Source: Polyangiaceae bacterium (GTDB lineage: Bacteria > Myxococcota_A > Polyangia > Polyangiales > Polyangiaceae). Taken from it: a stretch of DNA of 64,000 bases. Positions 24,850 through 34,081 of the stretch are shown here, in pieces. Made by a program: the position numbers and the translations under genes. How positions within the stretch are numbered: position 1 is the first letter of the stretch; each line of letters begins with the position of its first letter. The notes below the pieces were generated by a model. The model had not been told where the DNA came from. It searched no databases and saw only the letters and a program-made list of their open reading frames with translations. The stretch spans positions 1-64,000 of the forward strand of contig JADJXL010000015.1 in NCBI GenBank assembly GCA_016715885.1, written 5' to 3'.

Positions 24850-26454
24850 GTGAGCGCGCTTGGCGAAGTCGGTGCAGGCCATACGCTAGGGCGATACGAG
24901 CTGCTCGTACCGATCGCACAAGGCGGCATGGCGGTTGTCTGGGCCGCACGCATGAAAGGCACGCGCGGGTTCCAGAAGACCGTCGCCGTCAAGACAATGC
25001 TCCCCGAACTGTCGGAAGATCCGCAGTTCGAAGAAATGTTTTTGGCCGAAGCTGGCCTCGCCTCGCGCATCAAGCACCCGCACGTCTGTGAGATTCTCGA
25101 TCTCGGCGAACAAGAGGGTCTGATCTACATCGTGATGGAGTGGATCGACGGCGAGCCGCTCAGTCAGCTCGCTCGATCTGCGCGTCAAAAAGGTGGCGTT
25201 CCCATCCTCGTCGCCTTGCGCCTGGTCCTCAATGCAGCGCTTGGTTTGCATGCGGCGCACGAGCTGAAAGACGAAGCTGGAAACCTCGTGGGTTTGGTCC
25301 ACCGAGACGTTTCACCTCAAAACATTCTCGTCACGTACGACGGCGTCGTGAAAATCGTCGACTTCGGCGTGGCCAAGGCCAGCAGCGAGCTGTCCAACGC
25401 CGCGACGAAGGACGGGCAACTCAAGGGCAAAGTCCCGTTCATGTCGCCCGAACAAGCGCTCGGTAAAGAAATCGATCGACGCACCGACGTGTTTGCGCTC
25501 GGAATCGTGCTTTTCCAGTTGCTCGCAGCGAAGCACCCGTTCCGCGGCGACAACGACATGATCACGCTCCGCCGCATTTGCGACAAAGAGCCATCACCAA
25601 CACTGGCATCAGCCATTCCGAACTGTCCGCCGCTCTTGAACGACGTCGTCGCCAAGGCGCTCGCGAAAGACGTCGCGGAGCGGTACCAGTCGATGGCCGA
25701 GTTTGCTCGGGCGATCGACCGCGCGATTGCCGAGTTGAAATTGCAGGGTTTGCCCGACGAGGACGTCGTAGGGTTCGTCAAGGGCATGCTCGGCGAGCGT
25801 GCGGAGAAGCGGCGCGCGGCCATTCGCGAAGGCATCAAGACGGCGGATGAGCGAGCCGAGCAGCGGCAACAAGAAAAAGCTCAGCACGCAGCAATGCTCG
25901 CGCAGCTTCGTGCATCGGGCGCGACGCCCTCGAACATGCCTCCGCCGCTTCTGTCGATCCCACCACCGCCTGTCGCTCCCGTGGGTGAATCGACCAGCCA
26001 ACCTCCTGCTGCGCCGACGAGCACGTCGTCATCGACGCACAAGGCGATGGTCGCGGACCTCGCTCCCGCAGCGAATTCGGGCAAGAAGAAGCTGGCCGTC
26101 GTCGCGTTTGGCGCCGTGGGTCTCGCTGCGATCGGCGCTGCCGTCGTGCTCGCGATGCGTCCACCTCCCGCGCCCGCCAATCAACCAGCGGCAAATACCA
26201 CGGAGACCGCCAAGCCAGTGCCAACGGCCGTCGCAACACCAACGGCGACGCAATCCGCCGTCGTGCCCGCCTCCGCGATACAATCGGCAGAGCCCGCAGT
26301 TTCGGCATCTGCAACGCCTTCCGCTGCGGCACCGACCACCAAGGCGATCACGACGTCGAAGCCATCCACGAACTCGATCCCAATCACCAAGGCGACGGCC
26401 ACGACGAAGTCGACCTCGGGCAGCCTCCCGAGCGTTCGGGATCCAGGCTTCTGA
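24850..26454 (+). CDS. Membrane-anchored Ser/Thr protein kinase
   Basis: The GTG at 24850 (MSALGEVGAGHTLGRYELLV) follows GGGGG and is preferred to the upstream frame. All kinase motifs are intact: glycine loop IAQGGMAVVWAA, Lys48 (VAVKTM), HRDVSPQN (Asp153), DFG (Asp171) and MSPEQAL. A juxtamembrane region rich in Glu/Arg then Pro/Ser leads to a transmembrane helix at about 413-435 (KLAVVAFGAVGLAAIGAAVV). The exterior is a Pro/Ala/Thr-rich tail without a folded sensor. HRDVSPQN is the usual myxobacterial variant. Substrates unknown. Confidence 0.94.
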   Translation: MSALGEVGAGHTLGRYELLVPIAQGGMAVVWAARMKGTRGFQKTVAVKTMLPELSEDPQFEEMFLAEAGLASRIKHPHVCEILDLGEQEGLIYIVMEWIDGEPLSQLARSARQKGGVPILVALRLVLNAALGLHAAHELKDEAGNLVGLVHRDVSPQNILVTYDGVVKIVDFGVAKASSELSNAATKDGQLKGKVPFMSPEQALGKEIDRRTDVFALGIVLFQLLAAKHPFRGDNDMITLRRICDKEPSPTLASAIPNCPPLLNDVVAKALAKDVAERYQSMAEFARAIDRAIAELKLQGLPDEDVVGFVKGMLGERAEKRRAAIREGIKTADERAEQRQQEKAQHAAMLAQLRASGATPSNMPPPLLSIPPPPVAPVGESTSQPPAAPTSTSSSTHKAMVADLAPAANSGKKKLAVVAFGAVGLAAIGAAVVLAMRPPPAPANQPAANTTETAKPVPTAVATPTATQSAVVPASAIQSAEPAVSASATPSAAAPTTKAITTSKPSTNSIPITKATATTKSTSGSLPSVRDPGF

Positions 26455-26476
26455 CATTGACACCCGAAACGTCAAT

Positions 26477-26492
26477 CCTTTGACGTCAAAGG
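26477..26492. terminator. Perfect palindrome, likely bidirectional terminator
   Basis: CCTTTGACGTCAAAGG is a perfect 16-base palindrome followed by GTCTTTTC. It lies in the 55-base gap between two convergent genes (kinase and RlmI-like methyltransferase), where a shared terminator is expected. Confidence 0.6.
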
Positions 26493-26509
26493 GTCTTTTC
26501 GGACGAACC

Positions 26510-27715
26510 TCACGTCAGCACGACCATCTTGAGATACCTGCCCTCGCTCCACGCAGGCAGCGTGGGATGGTCCGGTGCGTGACCATGAATCGCCACGACG
26601 GATAGGTCGTCGCGTCCGAGCGTTGCTGCATCGAGCGTCCCGACAAACTCCTCCATCGTCACGTGACTCGAGCACGACGCTGCACACAGTACGCCGCTTC
26701 GATCGAGCACACGCGCCAAGGCTGCGTGAAGTTTCCGGTACGCGCCGAGCGCACGAGGTTTCGTCTTTTCGTTCGGCGCAAAGCTCGGAGGGTCCGACAC
26801 GATGAGGTCGAACCGATCTCCACGACGTGCGGCCGCTTCGAGAAACGCAAACGCATCTGCCGTGACGAATGCATGCGCAGCAGGGTCGAGCTTGTTCTCG
26901 CGAAACGACCTCTGCGCCGATGCATGCGCCGCGCTCGCCACGTCGACCGACGTCACGTGCTTGGCGCCGCCGAGCGCTGCAGCAACGGAGAAGCCTCCCG
27001 CGAAGCTGTACAAATTCAGCACGCGTGTTCGACCTCGTCCGAGCTTTCGCACGAGCGCGCGGTTGTCGCGTTGGTCGAGGAACGCGCCCGTTTTTTGGCC
27101 GTGCGCGAGGTCCACTTCCATCGCCATGCCGTGCTCGTACACGATCAACCGATCGGGCGGCTCGTCACCCGCGAGCGTGCGCGTGCGTTTGTCCCCAGCT
27201 TCATCACGTGCGCGTCGAAGCGCCAAGCTCGTGACGCCGCGAGCAGCGAGCGACTTGGCGAGCGATGGAACGAGCTTGTCGAGCCACGAAACCAAGTGCT
27301 CGCCATCGAGCCGCACGACGACAACGTGAGCGTACTTGTCGATCACCAGACCTGGCAGGTGATCGCCTTCGCCGTTGCACAGTCGATACGCTGTCGTGTC
27401 CGGACCGATGAACGTATCGCGACGCCGAAACGCTTGCTCTAGGCGCACCATGAGCGCGCGTTGATCGAGCGGGCCTTCACGCGCGAACACACGCGCGGCG
27501 ATCGGTGATTGGCTGTCGAAGAGGCCCACGCCGATCGGCGCGTTGTCTTCATCCACGAGCTCCACGACGGTGCCCGATGCGAGATCGGGCAAGCGAACGA
27601 AACCTTCGCGATAGACCCACGGATGACCTCGACGCACGGACAGAGCGGCCGGGCGAGTGAGTCGATATGCTTGCGCGTGTGGTTTGGGATGGCGCGACTT
27701 CACGTGTTTCACCAA
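26510..27715 (-). CDS. RlmI/RlmK-family 23S rRNA cytosine methyltransferase
   Basis: 401 residues: an N-terminal PUA domain (VRRGHPWVYREGFVRL, SGTVVELVDEDNAPIGVG), an EEHEAD-like middle, and a class I methyltransferase with NLYSFAGGFSVAAALGGAKH, the catalytic ISDPPSF-type motif (LIVSDPPSFAPNEK) and ASCSSHVTMEEF near the end. By family it methylates C5 of a cytosine in 23S rRNA. It converges with the kinase gene. Which nucleotide is modified cannot be read from the sequence. Confidence 0.9.
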   Translation of the reverse strand: MVKHVKSRHPKPHAQAYRLTRPAALSVRRGHPWVYREGFVRLPDLASGTVVELVDEDNAPIGVGLFDSQSPIAARVFAREGPLDQRALMVRLEQAFRRRDTFIGPDTTAYRLCNGEGDHLPGLVIDKYAHVVVVRLDGEHLVSWLDKLVPSLAKSLAARGVTSLALRRARDEAGDKRTRTLAGDEPPDRLIVYEHGMAMEVDLAHGQKTGAFLDQRDNRALVRKLGRGRTRVLNLYSFAGGFSVAAALGGAKHVTSVDVASAAHASAQRSFRENKLDPAAHAFVTADAFAFLEAAARRGDRFDLIVSDPPSFAPNEKTKPRALGAYRKLHAALARVLDRSGVLCAASCSSHVTMEEFVGTLDAATLGRDDLSVVAIHGHAPDHPTLPAWSEGRYLKMVVLT

Positions 27716-27750
27716 GCCTACTCATCGCGCCCTCGTGTTAAAAGGCGAGC

Positions 27751-29772
27751 ATGCGTTCTTCTCGGTGTGTTCGTTTCGCCGTGCTCGGTTTGGCATTCCT
27801 TGCAGCTTGCGGCGGGGCTCCTCCGGCTGTTTCTCCGGACCAACCTTGGCAAGCGACGTTCGATGCAGTCGAGCGCGCGGACTTCAATCGAATCGCCGTA
27901 ACGCTCGATCTTCCGCTCTTCTGGTCCGAGGATGCGAACGGCAACAAAGCGCTCGACCCGGCCGAGCTTGCGGTGATTTGGCGTGCTGACGTGGAGACGA
28001 ACGAGGCCGATTGGGTGACGGGCGAATCGTTTACGGCCGCATTTCGCAAAGCGTACTCCGCGGTCGTCGATCGTAAGCGTAATGGCCCCCGCTTCGAAGG
28101 GCTCGATGCGGCGGAAGTCAGGCGGCGCCAAGCGGTGCTGCGCGACCTCGACGCGGGTCGCACGACGCTCGTCAATTCGGATTTTCGCAATGCGAGCGCC
28201 GAGGACAAGGCGATTGTCGAGCATATTCTCGCGGCGGCAAAAATCGTCGAGCGGCTTTACGAAAAGCAATCGGGCGTGACCGAGCTACGCAGCCAAATTC
28301 CTACGGACGACCCCGCGAGCCGACGGCTCTTTCACCGCAATCAAGGACCGCAATGCGAAGCGCCCAGTGTCGCAGACGATCCCGATTGCCGTGCCATTCC
28401 CAAAGCCTCTCCTCCGACTTCGGGCCTTTATCCACAGCATCTCCTCTCGCAGCCCAATTTTTGCGCCATGTTGGGAGCCCGGCCCGACGCTCGCGCACTA
28501 TTGGATCCATTCGTCGTCGTAGCAGGCGAAAATGATGAATTGAAGCCGGTTCCGTATCACAAAGCATTCGAAGCGGACATGCAGGCTGCCGCCAAAGAAA
28601 TCGACGCAGCCGCAGCCGCCATTACGTCACCGAATGAAACTCCGTTCAAAACGTATCTGCAAGCAGCAGCCAAAGCATTTCGGGACGGGAGCTGGTTCGA
28701 GGCCGACGAAGCGTGGTCACGCATGAATTCCGAGAATTCGCGGTGGTTTTTGCGCATCGGACCGGATGAAACGTACTTCGAACCGTGCAACGAAAAGGCC
28801 GGATTTCACACGAGCTTTGCGCGTATCGATCCAGGATCACTCGAATGGAAGAAGAAGCTCGAGCCCATCAAGCAAGACATGGAAAATGCGATCGCGGAGC
28901 TCGCGGGTCCTCCCTACGCGGCAGGCACGGCCAAGTTCCAACTGCCCGATTTCATTGCCGTAATCATCAATGCTGGTGATTCGCGTGCTCCGTTTGGCGC
29001 GACGGCCGGACAAAGTTTGCCCAATTTCGGCCCCGTGGCCAATGAAAACCGGGGACGAACGATGGTCATGACGAACTTTTATACGGATCCGGACAGCCGC
29101 GCCGCGGTTCGCCGGCAAGCTTCGTCTCTGTTTTGTGCCCAAACGATGGCCACCTATACTGACGATCAAAGGCCGCAGCTCATGAGCACGGTGCTGCACG
29201 AAGCGGCGCACAACCTGGGACCGTCTCATCAATATGCCGTCGAAGGGAAAATCGATAGCGAAGTATTCGGCGGACCTTTGGCGAGCATGCTCGAAGAATT
29301 CAAAGCGCAATCGGCAGCGCTCTTTTATACGGATTGGCTCGCGGATCGCAACGTGATCACGATGGAAACCGCGCAGCAAGCTCACGTGCGCGACATCGCT
29401 TGGGCATTCGGACACATCTCACAAGGAATGTACGACCGAGAAAAACACCCCAAACCGTACAGCCAATTGGCCGCCATTCAGGTGGGTTTCTTGGTCGACG
29501 AAGGTGTCTTGAAGTGGAATGCGACGGAAAAAGCAGGCAATGGAACCGACACGGGTTGTTTTGCCATCAACCTCGACGCATTTCCCGCCGCAAGCAAGAA
29601 ACTGCTCACCACCGTGGCGCGCATCAAAGCAAGTGGCGACAAACCTGCCGCCGAAGCGCTCGTGGCCCTGTACGTCGATGCTGGGAGTCCGTATGCTGGT
29701 ATGAAAAATACGATCACCGAACGCTGGCTCCGTGAACCCAAGGCGAGCTTCGTTTATTCGGTTCGTCGCTGA
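27751..29772 (+). CDS. Predicted lipoprotein zinc peptidase, M49 (dipeptidyl-peptidase III)-like
   Basis: MRSSRCVRFAVLGLAFLAAC with a lipobox, start behind AAAGGCGAG. The 673-residue protein has one zincin site, HEAAHNLGPSH at about residue 483, and a second LEEFKAQ at about 515, matching the HExxxH/EExxA arrangement of M49 enzymes. Acidic stretches near the N-terminus (DANGNKALDPAE) look like an EF-hand. By family it should remove dipeptides from the N-terminus of peptides. The lipoprotein anchor would place it at the envelope, unlike the cytosolic enzymes. Confidence 0.72.
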   Translation: MRSSRCVRFAVLGLAFLAACGGAPPAVSPDQPWQATFDAVERADFNRIAVTLDLPLFWSEDANGNKALDPAELAVIWRADVETNEADWVTGESFTAAFRKAYSAVVDRKRNGPRFEGLDAAEVRRRQAVLRDLDAGRTTLVNSDFRNASAEDKAIVEHILAAAKIVERLYEKQSGVTELRSQIPTDDPASRRLFHRNQGPQCEAPSVADDPDCRAIPKASPPTSGLYPQHLLSQPNFCAMLGARPDARALLDPFVVVAGENDELKPVPYHKAFEADMQAAAKEIDAAAAAITSPNETPFKTYLQAAAKAFRDGSWFEADEAWSRMNSENSRWFLRIGPDETYFEPCNEKAGFHTSFARIDPGSLEWKKKLEPIKQDMENAIAELAGPPYAAGTAKFQLPDFIAVIINAGDSRAPFGATAGQSLPNFGPVANENRGRTMVMTNFYTDPDSRAAVRRQASSLFCAQTMATYTDDQRPQLMSTVLHEAAHNLGPSHQYAVEGKIDSEVFGGPLASMLEEFKAQSAALFYTDWLADRNVITMETAQQAHVRDIAWAFGHISQGMYDREKHPKPYSQLAAIQVGFLVDEGVLKWNATEKAGNGTDTGCFAINLDAFPAASKKLLTTVARIKASGDKPAAEALVALYVDAGSPYAGMKNTITERWLREPKASFVYSVRR

Positions 29773-29814
29773 AGCGTAGCTTTCCCTTTTGGCAGCGCGC
29801 GGTAAACTCGACGC

Positions 29815-30855
29815 ATGAACACTCGTGCGCTTCGTAGATCCATTGCATTCTCGAGTCTCCTGCCCGTGCTCTTCGTCGGTTGCGCCGACGGCAACGACGA
29901 TAACCTGACGTCATCCAGCAGCAGCTCCAGCAGCAGTTCGAGCTCCGGGAGCGGCGGCGCTGGTGGCAGCGGCGTCGAGGAAAATGTCCCCGAGCCCGAT
30001 GGACCGTCGAAGCTCACGATCGTCAATGGCGTGAATGATTACGACGCCATTCGATTGTGTTTCGTTCCGTGGCCGGATGGAGGCGACGCGCCCGCGCACC
30101 CCGCGGATGCAAAAGGCCTCGCATTTGCAGGTGTTTCGGTCGTCGATGTGGAATCGGGCGTCGTGTCCACGGGGACGGATGTTTATTTGCACGTCATTGC
30201 GGGGAGCCTCGAAAAAACCGCAGGCAAAGGCTGTGCGGAAATCACGTCCGGAAGTCTCGATCCCGACGTGCTCGTCGTGCCGCTTGCAGTAATTCCCAAA
30301 GCAGCGCTCGAAGCGCCGCGAAGTCTGCTCCTCGTGCCGAATGGTTGTCTTGGAGGCCCTGGGCACGAAGACAATGTCGAAAAGGTCGTGTGCGGGAAAG
30401 ATTATTCGATCGATACGCCGACACAAGGACTGGTTGCGGTGGGGATGTCCCGCATCGTGCAAGACGACAAGATATCGCTGCAGGCGGCGCATGCATCGGT
30501 GCCAATGGCGACGGTCGACGTGCGGGTTTTACCTGGTACGCAAGGCGGCGTCGCTGGCCAAGTCGCGCCGGGGTTGACGCTCGGCGCAATCGGAAAAATC
30601 CCGCCATTTCGCGAATTTGCGCGGGCGGACTTGGGCCCGATCGAGGCCACGAACATTCTCACGTTTCCGCCCGGTCATTCGATGCCGAGCTCCACGTTGT
30701 CACTCCAGGAGGCGCTCGAACGTGGGGGCATCGTCGAAACGGATTTCAAAGATGGTTCGTCGTTCACGCTGGTGGCCGTCGGATCGCCGCCAGGTGTCGC
30801 GGCGGGGGCATTTTGGCATGCGCTGACGTGGACGGTGGTGCGGTCGGATCCGTGA
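29815..30855 (+). CDS. Ser-linker lipoprotein of unknown function
   Basis: MNTRALRRSIAFSSLLPVLF then VGC, followed by a run of 12 serines and a GSGGAGGSG linker, the typical myxobacterial outer-surface lipoprotein design. The globular part (about 290 residues) is beta-rich with an opening like DUF4397-type domains (KLTIVNGVNDYDAIRLCFVP) and several Cys (GCLGGPGHEDNVEKVVCGKD). No enzymatic motif is seen. It is co-directional with the M49-like gene 42 bases upstream. Confidence 0.75.
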   Translation: MNTRALRRSIAFSSLLPVLFVGCADGNDDNLTSSSSSSSSSSSSGSGGAGGSGVEENVPEPDGPSKLTIVNGVNDYDAIRLCFVPWPDGGDAPAHPADAKGLAFAGVSVVDVESGVVSTGTDVYLHVIAGSLEKTAGKGCAEITSGSLDPDVLVVPLAVIPKAALEAPRSLLLVPNGCLGGPGHEDNVEKVVCGKDYSIDTPTQGLVAVGMSRIVQDDKISLQAAHASVPMATVDVRVLPGTQGGVAGQVAPGLTLGAIGKIPPFREFARADLGPIEATNILTFPPGHSMPSSTLSLQEALERGGIVETDFKDGSSFTLVAVGSPPGVAAGAFWHALTWTVVRSDP

Positions 30856-31737
30856 TCAGGATTCTTGCGGTGCGCCTTCGAGCAAGTCGCCCGAATAAAC
30901 ATACCAAACGCCATTGCTGCCGCGAATGAGCGTTTTGCGGAAGACGACTTCGTGCGTTTTGCGAAGCGTGAAAAACAGGACGAGGAAAAGAATGATGCCG
31001 AGGAGGCGTATGACGACGAATGCCACGACGGAGAGGATTTGCGCCCATTGCGGCCATGATTGAAACATGGCGGTCACTTCGACGACGGCCACGTCGCCGT
31101 CTTCGCTGATGAGCGTCGTGCGCTTGACTTGCATCGTTCGCATTTGCCCATTGCCCGGGCGAGCAAACGCTTGCGTGTACAGCTTGAGGTCCTCGGTGCG
31201 CCGCAGCTCGAATGAACCTGGTGTGATTGGTATTGGGCCAAGCGCGGGCACGTCGACGCGTTGTTCGCGCGCGGTTGGGCAAAGCGTGGCCCACGCGTAA
31301 CCAAAACGACCGAGCGCAATCGCCTTGAAAAAGTATTTGAGCGTCGCTTCGGGAGGCGCCGGTTTGTCGCGCGGAAGCATTCGGACATCGACGACGACCA
31401 GGGTAATGGCGAGGAGCGTAAACACGACTGCCAATATGCCCGCGGCAACCACGAGGCCCTCTTCGCTACGTCGGCGCATGTTCGTCGCTGCGAATACGGC
31501 GATTCCAATGAACACGACCGCAAGGCCCACGAAGACGATCGTCGGCGTGCGAAGCTTGCCGCCAACTTCCTTGCGATCAATGTCGACCGCGTCCCGATCG
31601 GCGAGGTGTTCGTTCAGCCGCTCGATGGCCGCCGCGATCGCGCCGGACGCAGACTTATTCTTTTTGCTTTTCTTGGTTGTTCGCGCTCTTCCGCCAACTT
31701 CGGCTTCTGGCGGCGCGTAGGGGTTGAAGTCGCTCAT
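30856..31737 (-). CDS. Membrane protein of unknown function
   Basis: The start MSDFNPYAPPEAEVGGRART is chosen over a codon seven residues upstream; the NPYAPP opening is typical of this kind of membrane protein. Two helices follow at about 65-120 (TIVFVGLAVVFIGIAVFAAT, GILAVVFTLLAITLVVVDV), then a soluble part, and a third membrane segment near 245-265 (VVIRLLGIILFLVLFFTL). The stop touches that of the convergent lipoprotein gene. Function unknown. Confidence 0.75.
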   Translation of the reverse strand: MSDFNPYAPPEAEVGGRARTTKKSKKNKSASGAIAAAIERLNEHLADRDAVDIDRKEVGGKLRTPTIVFVGLAVVFIGIAVFAATNMRRRSEEGLVVAAGILAVVFTLLAITLVVVDVRMLPRDKPAPPEATLKYFFKAIALGRFGYAWATLCPTAREQRVDVPALGPIPITPGSFELRRTEDLKLYTQAFARPGNGQMRTMQVKRTTLISEDGDVAVVEVTAMFQSWPQWAQILSVVAFVVIRLLGIILFLVLFFTLRKTHEVVFRKTLIRGSNGVWYVYSGDLLEGAPQES

Positions 31738-31821
31738 CGCGGGCGCATGACAGCACAAACGAACGAGCGTGGCCAGTGGTTTGGCTTGACCTGGATAAGC
31801 AGCCTTGCGACAGTTCCACCG

Positions 31822-32523
31822 ATGAAGCGGCTATCGCTCAACATGGACCTCGGCGAGCTGCCCGGCGAATCCGAAGAATTGTATTCGATCGCCACGAGGG
31901 TCAACATTGCGTGTGGTGGACATGCGGGGGATCGCGCGAGCATGGAGCGGGCACTCGTGCTCGCGCGTCGCGCAGGCGCGACCGTCGCAGCTCATCCGTC
32001 GTATCCGGATCGGGCAGGGTTTGGCCGGACAAGCATGGGCATTGCCGCGGACGAGCTCGAGCGGTCCCTTCACGACCAAATGGCATCGCTCGTCGAAGTA
32101 TCCGAAGAGATTGGCGTAAGCATCATCGCGGTAAAACCTCACGGCGCATTGTATCACGATGTGGCAAAATCAGCAGAAATAGCAAAATCATTGATTTTTG
32201 CGGTTGGTTTGGTATTCCAAACACAAGTCAGGCTCGTGGGACCGCCGCGAGGTGTTCTCATTGATTTGGCTGCAAATCATTCTTACGAACGTGAAGCTTT
32301 TGCAGATCGCGCTTATTTGCCCGACGGGAGCCTCGTGCCGCGATCGCAACCGGGCGCATTGATCACCGATCCTGGATTGGCCGCGGCGCAAGCCGTTCGT
32401 TTGGCGCTTCTTGGCGAATTCGATACGTTGTGCGTGCATGGAGATACCCCCGGCGCCGTTGAAATCGCCCGCGCGGTAAGGCAAGCGCTAAAGGATGCGG
32501 ACTTGCTCGAAAGGCTTTCGTAA
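31822..32523 (+). CDS. pxpA: 5-oxoprolinase subunit PxpA (LamB/YcsF family)
   Basis: 233 residues starting MKRLSLNMDLGELPGESEEL. It contains the family signatures NIACGGHAGD, VAAHPSYPDRAGFGR, IAVKPHGALYHD and the ending CVHGDTPGAVEIARAV. With PxpB and PxpC it hydrolyses 5-oxoproline (pyroglutamate) to glutamate using ATP. The next ATG overlaps its TAA by one base, so the operon is translationally coupled. A short AT-richer patch (about 32160-32290) lies in the middle of the gene, still in frame. Confidence 0.93.
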   Translation: MKRLSLNMDLGELPGESEELYSIATRVNIACGGHAGDRASMERALVLARRAGATVAAHPSYPDRAGFGRTSMGIAADELERSLHDQMASLVEVSEEIGVSIIAVKPHGALYHDVAKSAEIAKSLIFAVGLVFQTQVRLVGPPRGVLIDLAANHSYEREAFADRAYLPDGSLVPRSQPGALITDPGLAAAQAVRLALLGEFDTLCVHGDTPGAVEIARAVRQALKDADLLERLS

Positions 32524-34034
32524 TGGTTTTTCCGCGCATATTGCCTTATGGGCAAGACGCCGTCTACGTCGACCTCGGCATAGCGGATGCGCCCGATCGC
32601 GCCGCACGTACGCACGCGCTTGCACACGTGTTGCGCGCTCGATTTCCCGATGCGGACGTCATCGTCGGAGGCGGCGTCCTCGTTACCGTGGGCTCGCCGA
32701 GCGTCGAAGACGTCACCGCTGCGTTATCGATTGCCAGCAAGGCCGAGCAGACCAACGTTTTGCTGGAGCAAACGCACGTCATTGGCGCGGCATTCGACGG
32801 CCCGGACCTCGAAGACGTGTCGAGCTCGTTGGGGCTGTCGTCGGACGAAGTCGTCGACCGTCTCGTTGCCAATCATTTCGTCGTCGAGCTCGTTGGTTTT
32901 TTGCCTGGATTTGGATATTTGGGGCCGCTCGATCCGCGCCTCGTGCTCCCGCGCCGAAAAACGCCGCGACCGCGTGTGACCGCCGGCAGCCTTGGGATTG
33001 CCGGTGCTTTTGCCGGCATCTATCCGTTTTCTTCTCCAGGTGGTTGGCACCTTCTCGGTCGCGCCGTGGGCATTTCCCTCTTCGATCCAGCGCGCGAATG
33101 CCCCATTTTGCTTGCACCGGGCGATCGCGTCCGATTCGAAGCCCTTCCAGCAACCGATATCCCGCCCGTCGAAGCGACCCATCCACCCGCGCTGCAAATA
33201 GTTGCGCACAACAAACCCGCGCTCGTCGTGGAAGCGGCGCCCGCATGCGCCACGATTCAAGCATTGGGACGCGGAGGACAATTGCATCGAGGGCTTCCCC
33301 CGTCGGGACCGCTCGATCCTGATACATTTGCCGCCGCAAATCTTGCCGTTGGAAACGATCCGGGAGAAGCCGCCATTGAAATTCCCCTTGGACGACTGCT
33401 CGTACGAGCCATCGGTGAAGTCGTCGTATCGATCGACGGCGACAAACCCATTCGACTTGCCGATGGAGAGCAGCTCGAGGTGAAAGAAAATGCCCGAGCC
33501 GTCCGGTATCTCGGGCTCCGCGGCGGTGCGGACGTCCCCGTCGTGCTCGGATCCCGCGCGACGTTGCTCATTGCGCGTACAGGTGGTTTTTCCGGACGTC
33601 CACTGCGAAAACGTGACGTGGTGACGATTGCGGATCGCACCGTGCGTGAAATGCAGCCCCCAGCCCCTGTTTCAACTGAAAATACCGATATCGTCGACAT
33701 CGCCGTCGACCCGGGTCCTCATCTCGATCGCTTTCCGCCGAATGCGCTCGACACGCTGCTTGCAACGACGTACAGCATTTCCGCATTGGGCGATCGCGTC
33801 GGTGTGCGCATCGACGGCGAAAAGATACCGCGTGCTGGAGGTGATTCTGCATTGCCCGTGCCGATGGTGCGCGGCGCCATCCAAGTATCGACCGATGGCA
33901 CGCCCATCGTATTCGGGCCGGATCATCCGACGACGGGCGGTTATCCCGTATTGGCGGTCGTGCGCCGATCATCGTGGGGAGCATTGGCACGCCGAAGGCC
34001 GGGAAACGCGATTCGATTCGTCCTCGGCGAATGA
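32523..34034 (+). CDS. pxpBC: Fused 5-oxoprolinase subunits PxpB-PxpC
   Basis: One 503-residue chain: residues about 1-210 are PxpB/KipI (GFLPGFGYLGPLDPRLVLPR, SLGIAGAFAGIYPFSSPGGW); residues about 235-503 are PxpC/KipA (GRGGQLHRGLPPSGPLDPDT, FGPDHPTTGGYPVLAVV). They are separate genes in Escherichia coli and Bacillus, and a fusion keeps the subunits 1:1. The start overlaps the pxpA stop (TAATG). Together the two genes give the whole ATP-dependent pyroglutamate hydrolase. Confidence 0.92.
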   Translation: MVFPRILPYGQDAVYVDLGIADAPDRAARTHALAHVLRARFPDADVIVGGGVLVTVGSPSVEDVTAALSIASKAEQTNVLLEQTHVIGAAFDGPDLEDVSSSLGLSSDEVVDRLVANHFVVELVGFLPGFGYLGPLDPRLVLPRRKTPRPRVTAGSLGIAGAFAGIYPFSSPGGWHLLGRAVGISLFDPARECPILLAPGDRVRFEALPATDIPPVEATHPPALQIVAHNKPALVVEAAPACATIQALGRGGQLHRGLPPSGPLDPDTFAAANLAVGNDPGEAAIEIPLGRLLVRAIGEVVVSIDGDKPIRLADGEQLEVKENARAVRYLGLRGGADVPVVLGSRATLLIARTGGFSGRPLRKRDVVTIADRTVREMQPPAPVSTENTDIVDIAVDPGPHLDRFPPNALDTLLATTYSISALGDRVGVRIDGEKIPRAGGDSALPVPMVRGAIQVSTDGTPIVFGPDHPTTGGYPVLAVVRRSSWGALARRRPGNAIRFVLGE

Positions 34035-34081
34035 CGCCGCATTCACTTGCATTCGCCATTGCTCCGGTGTAGCCATATCGT

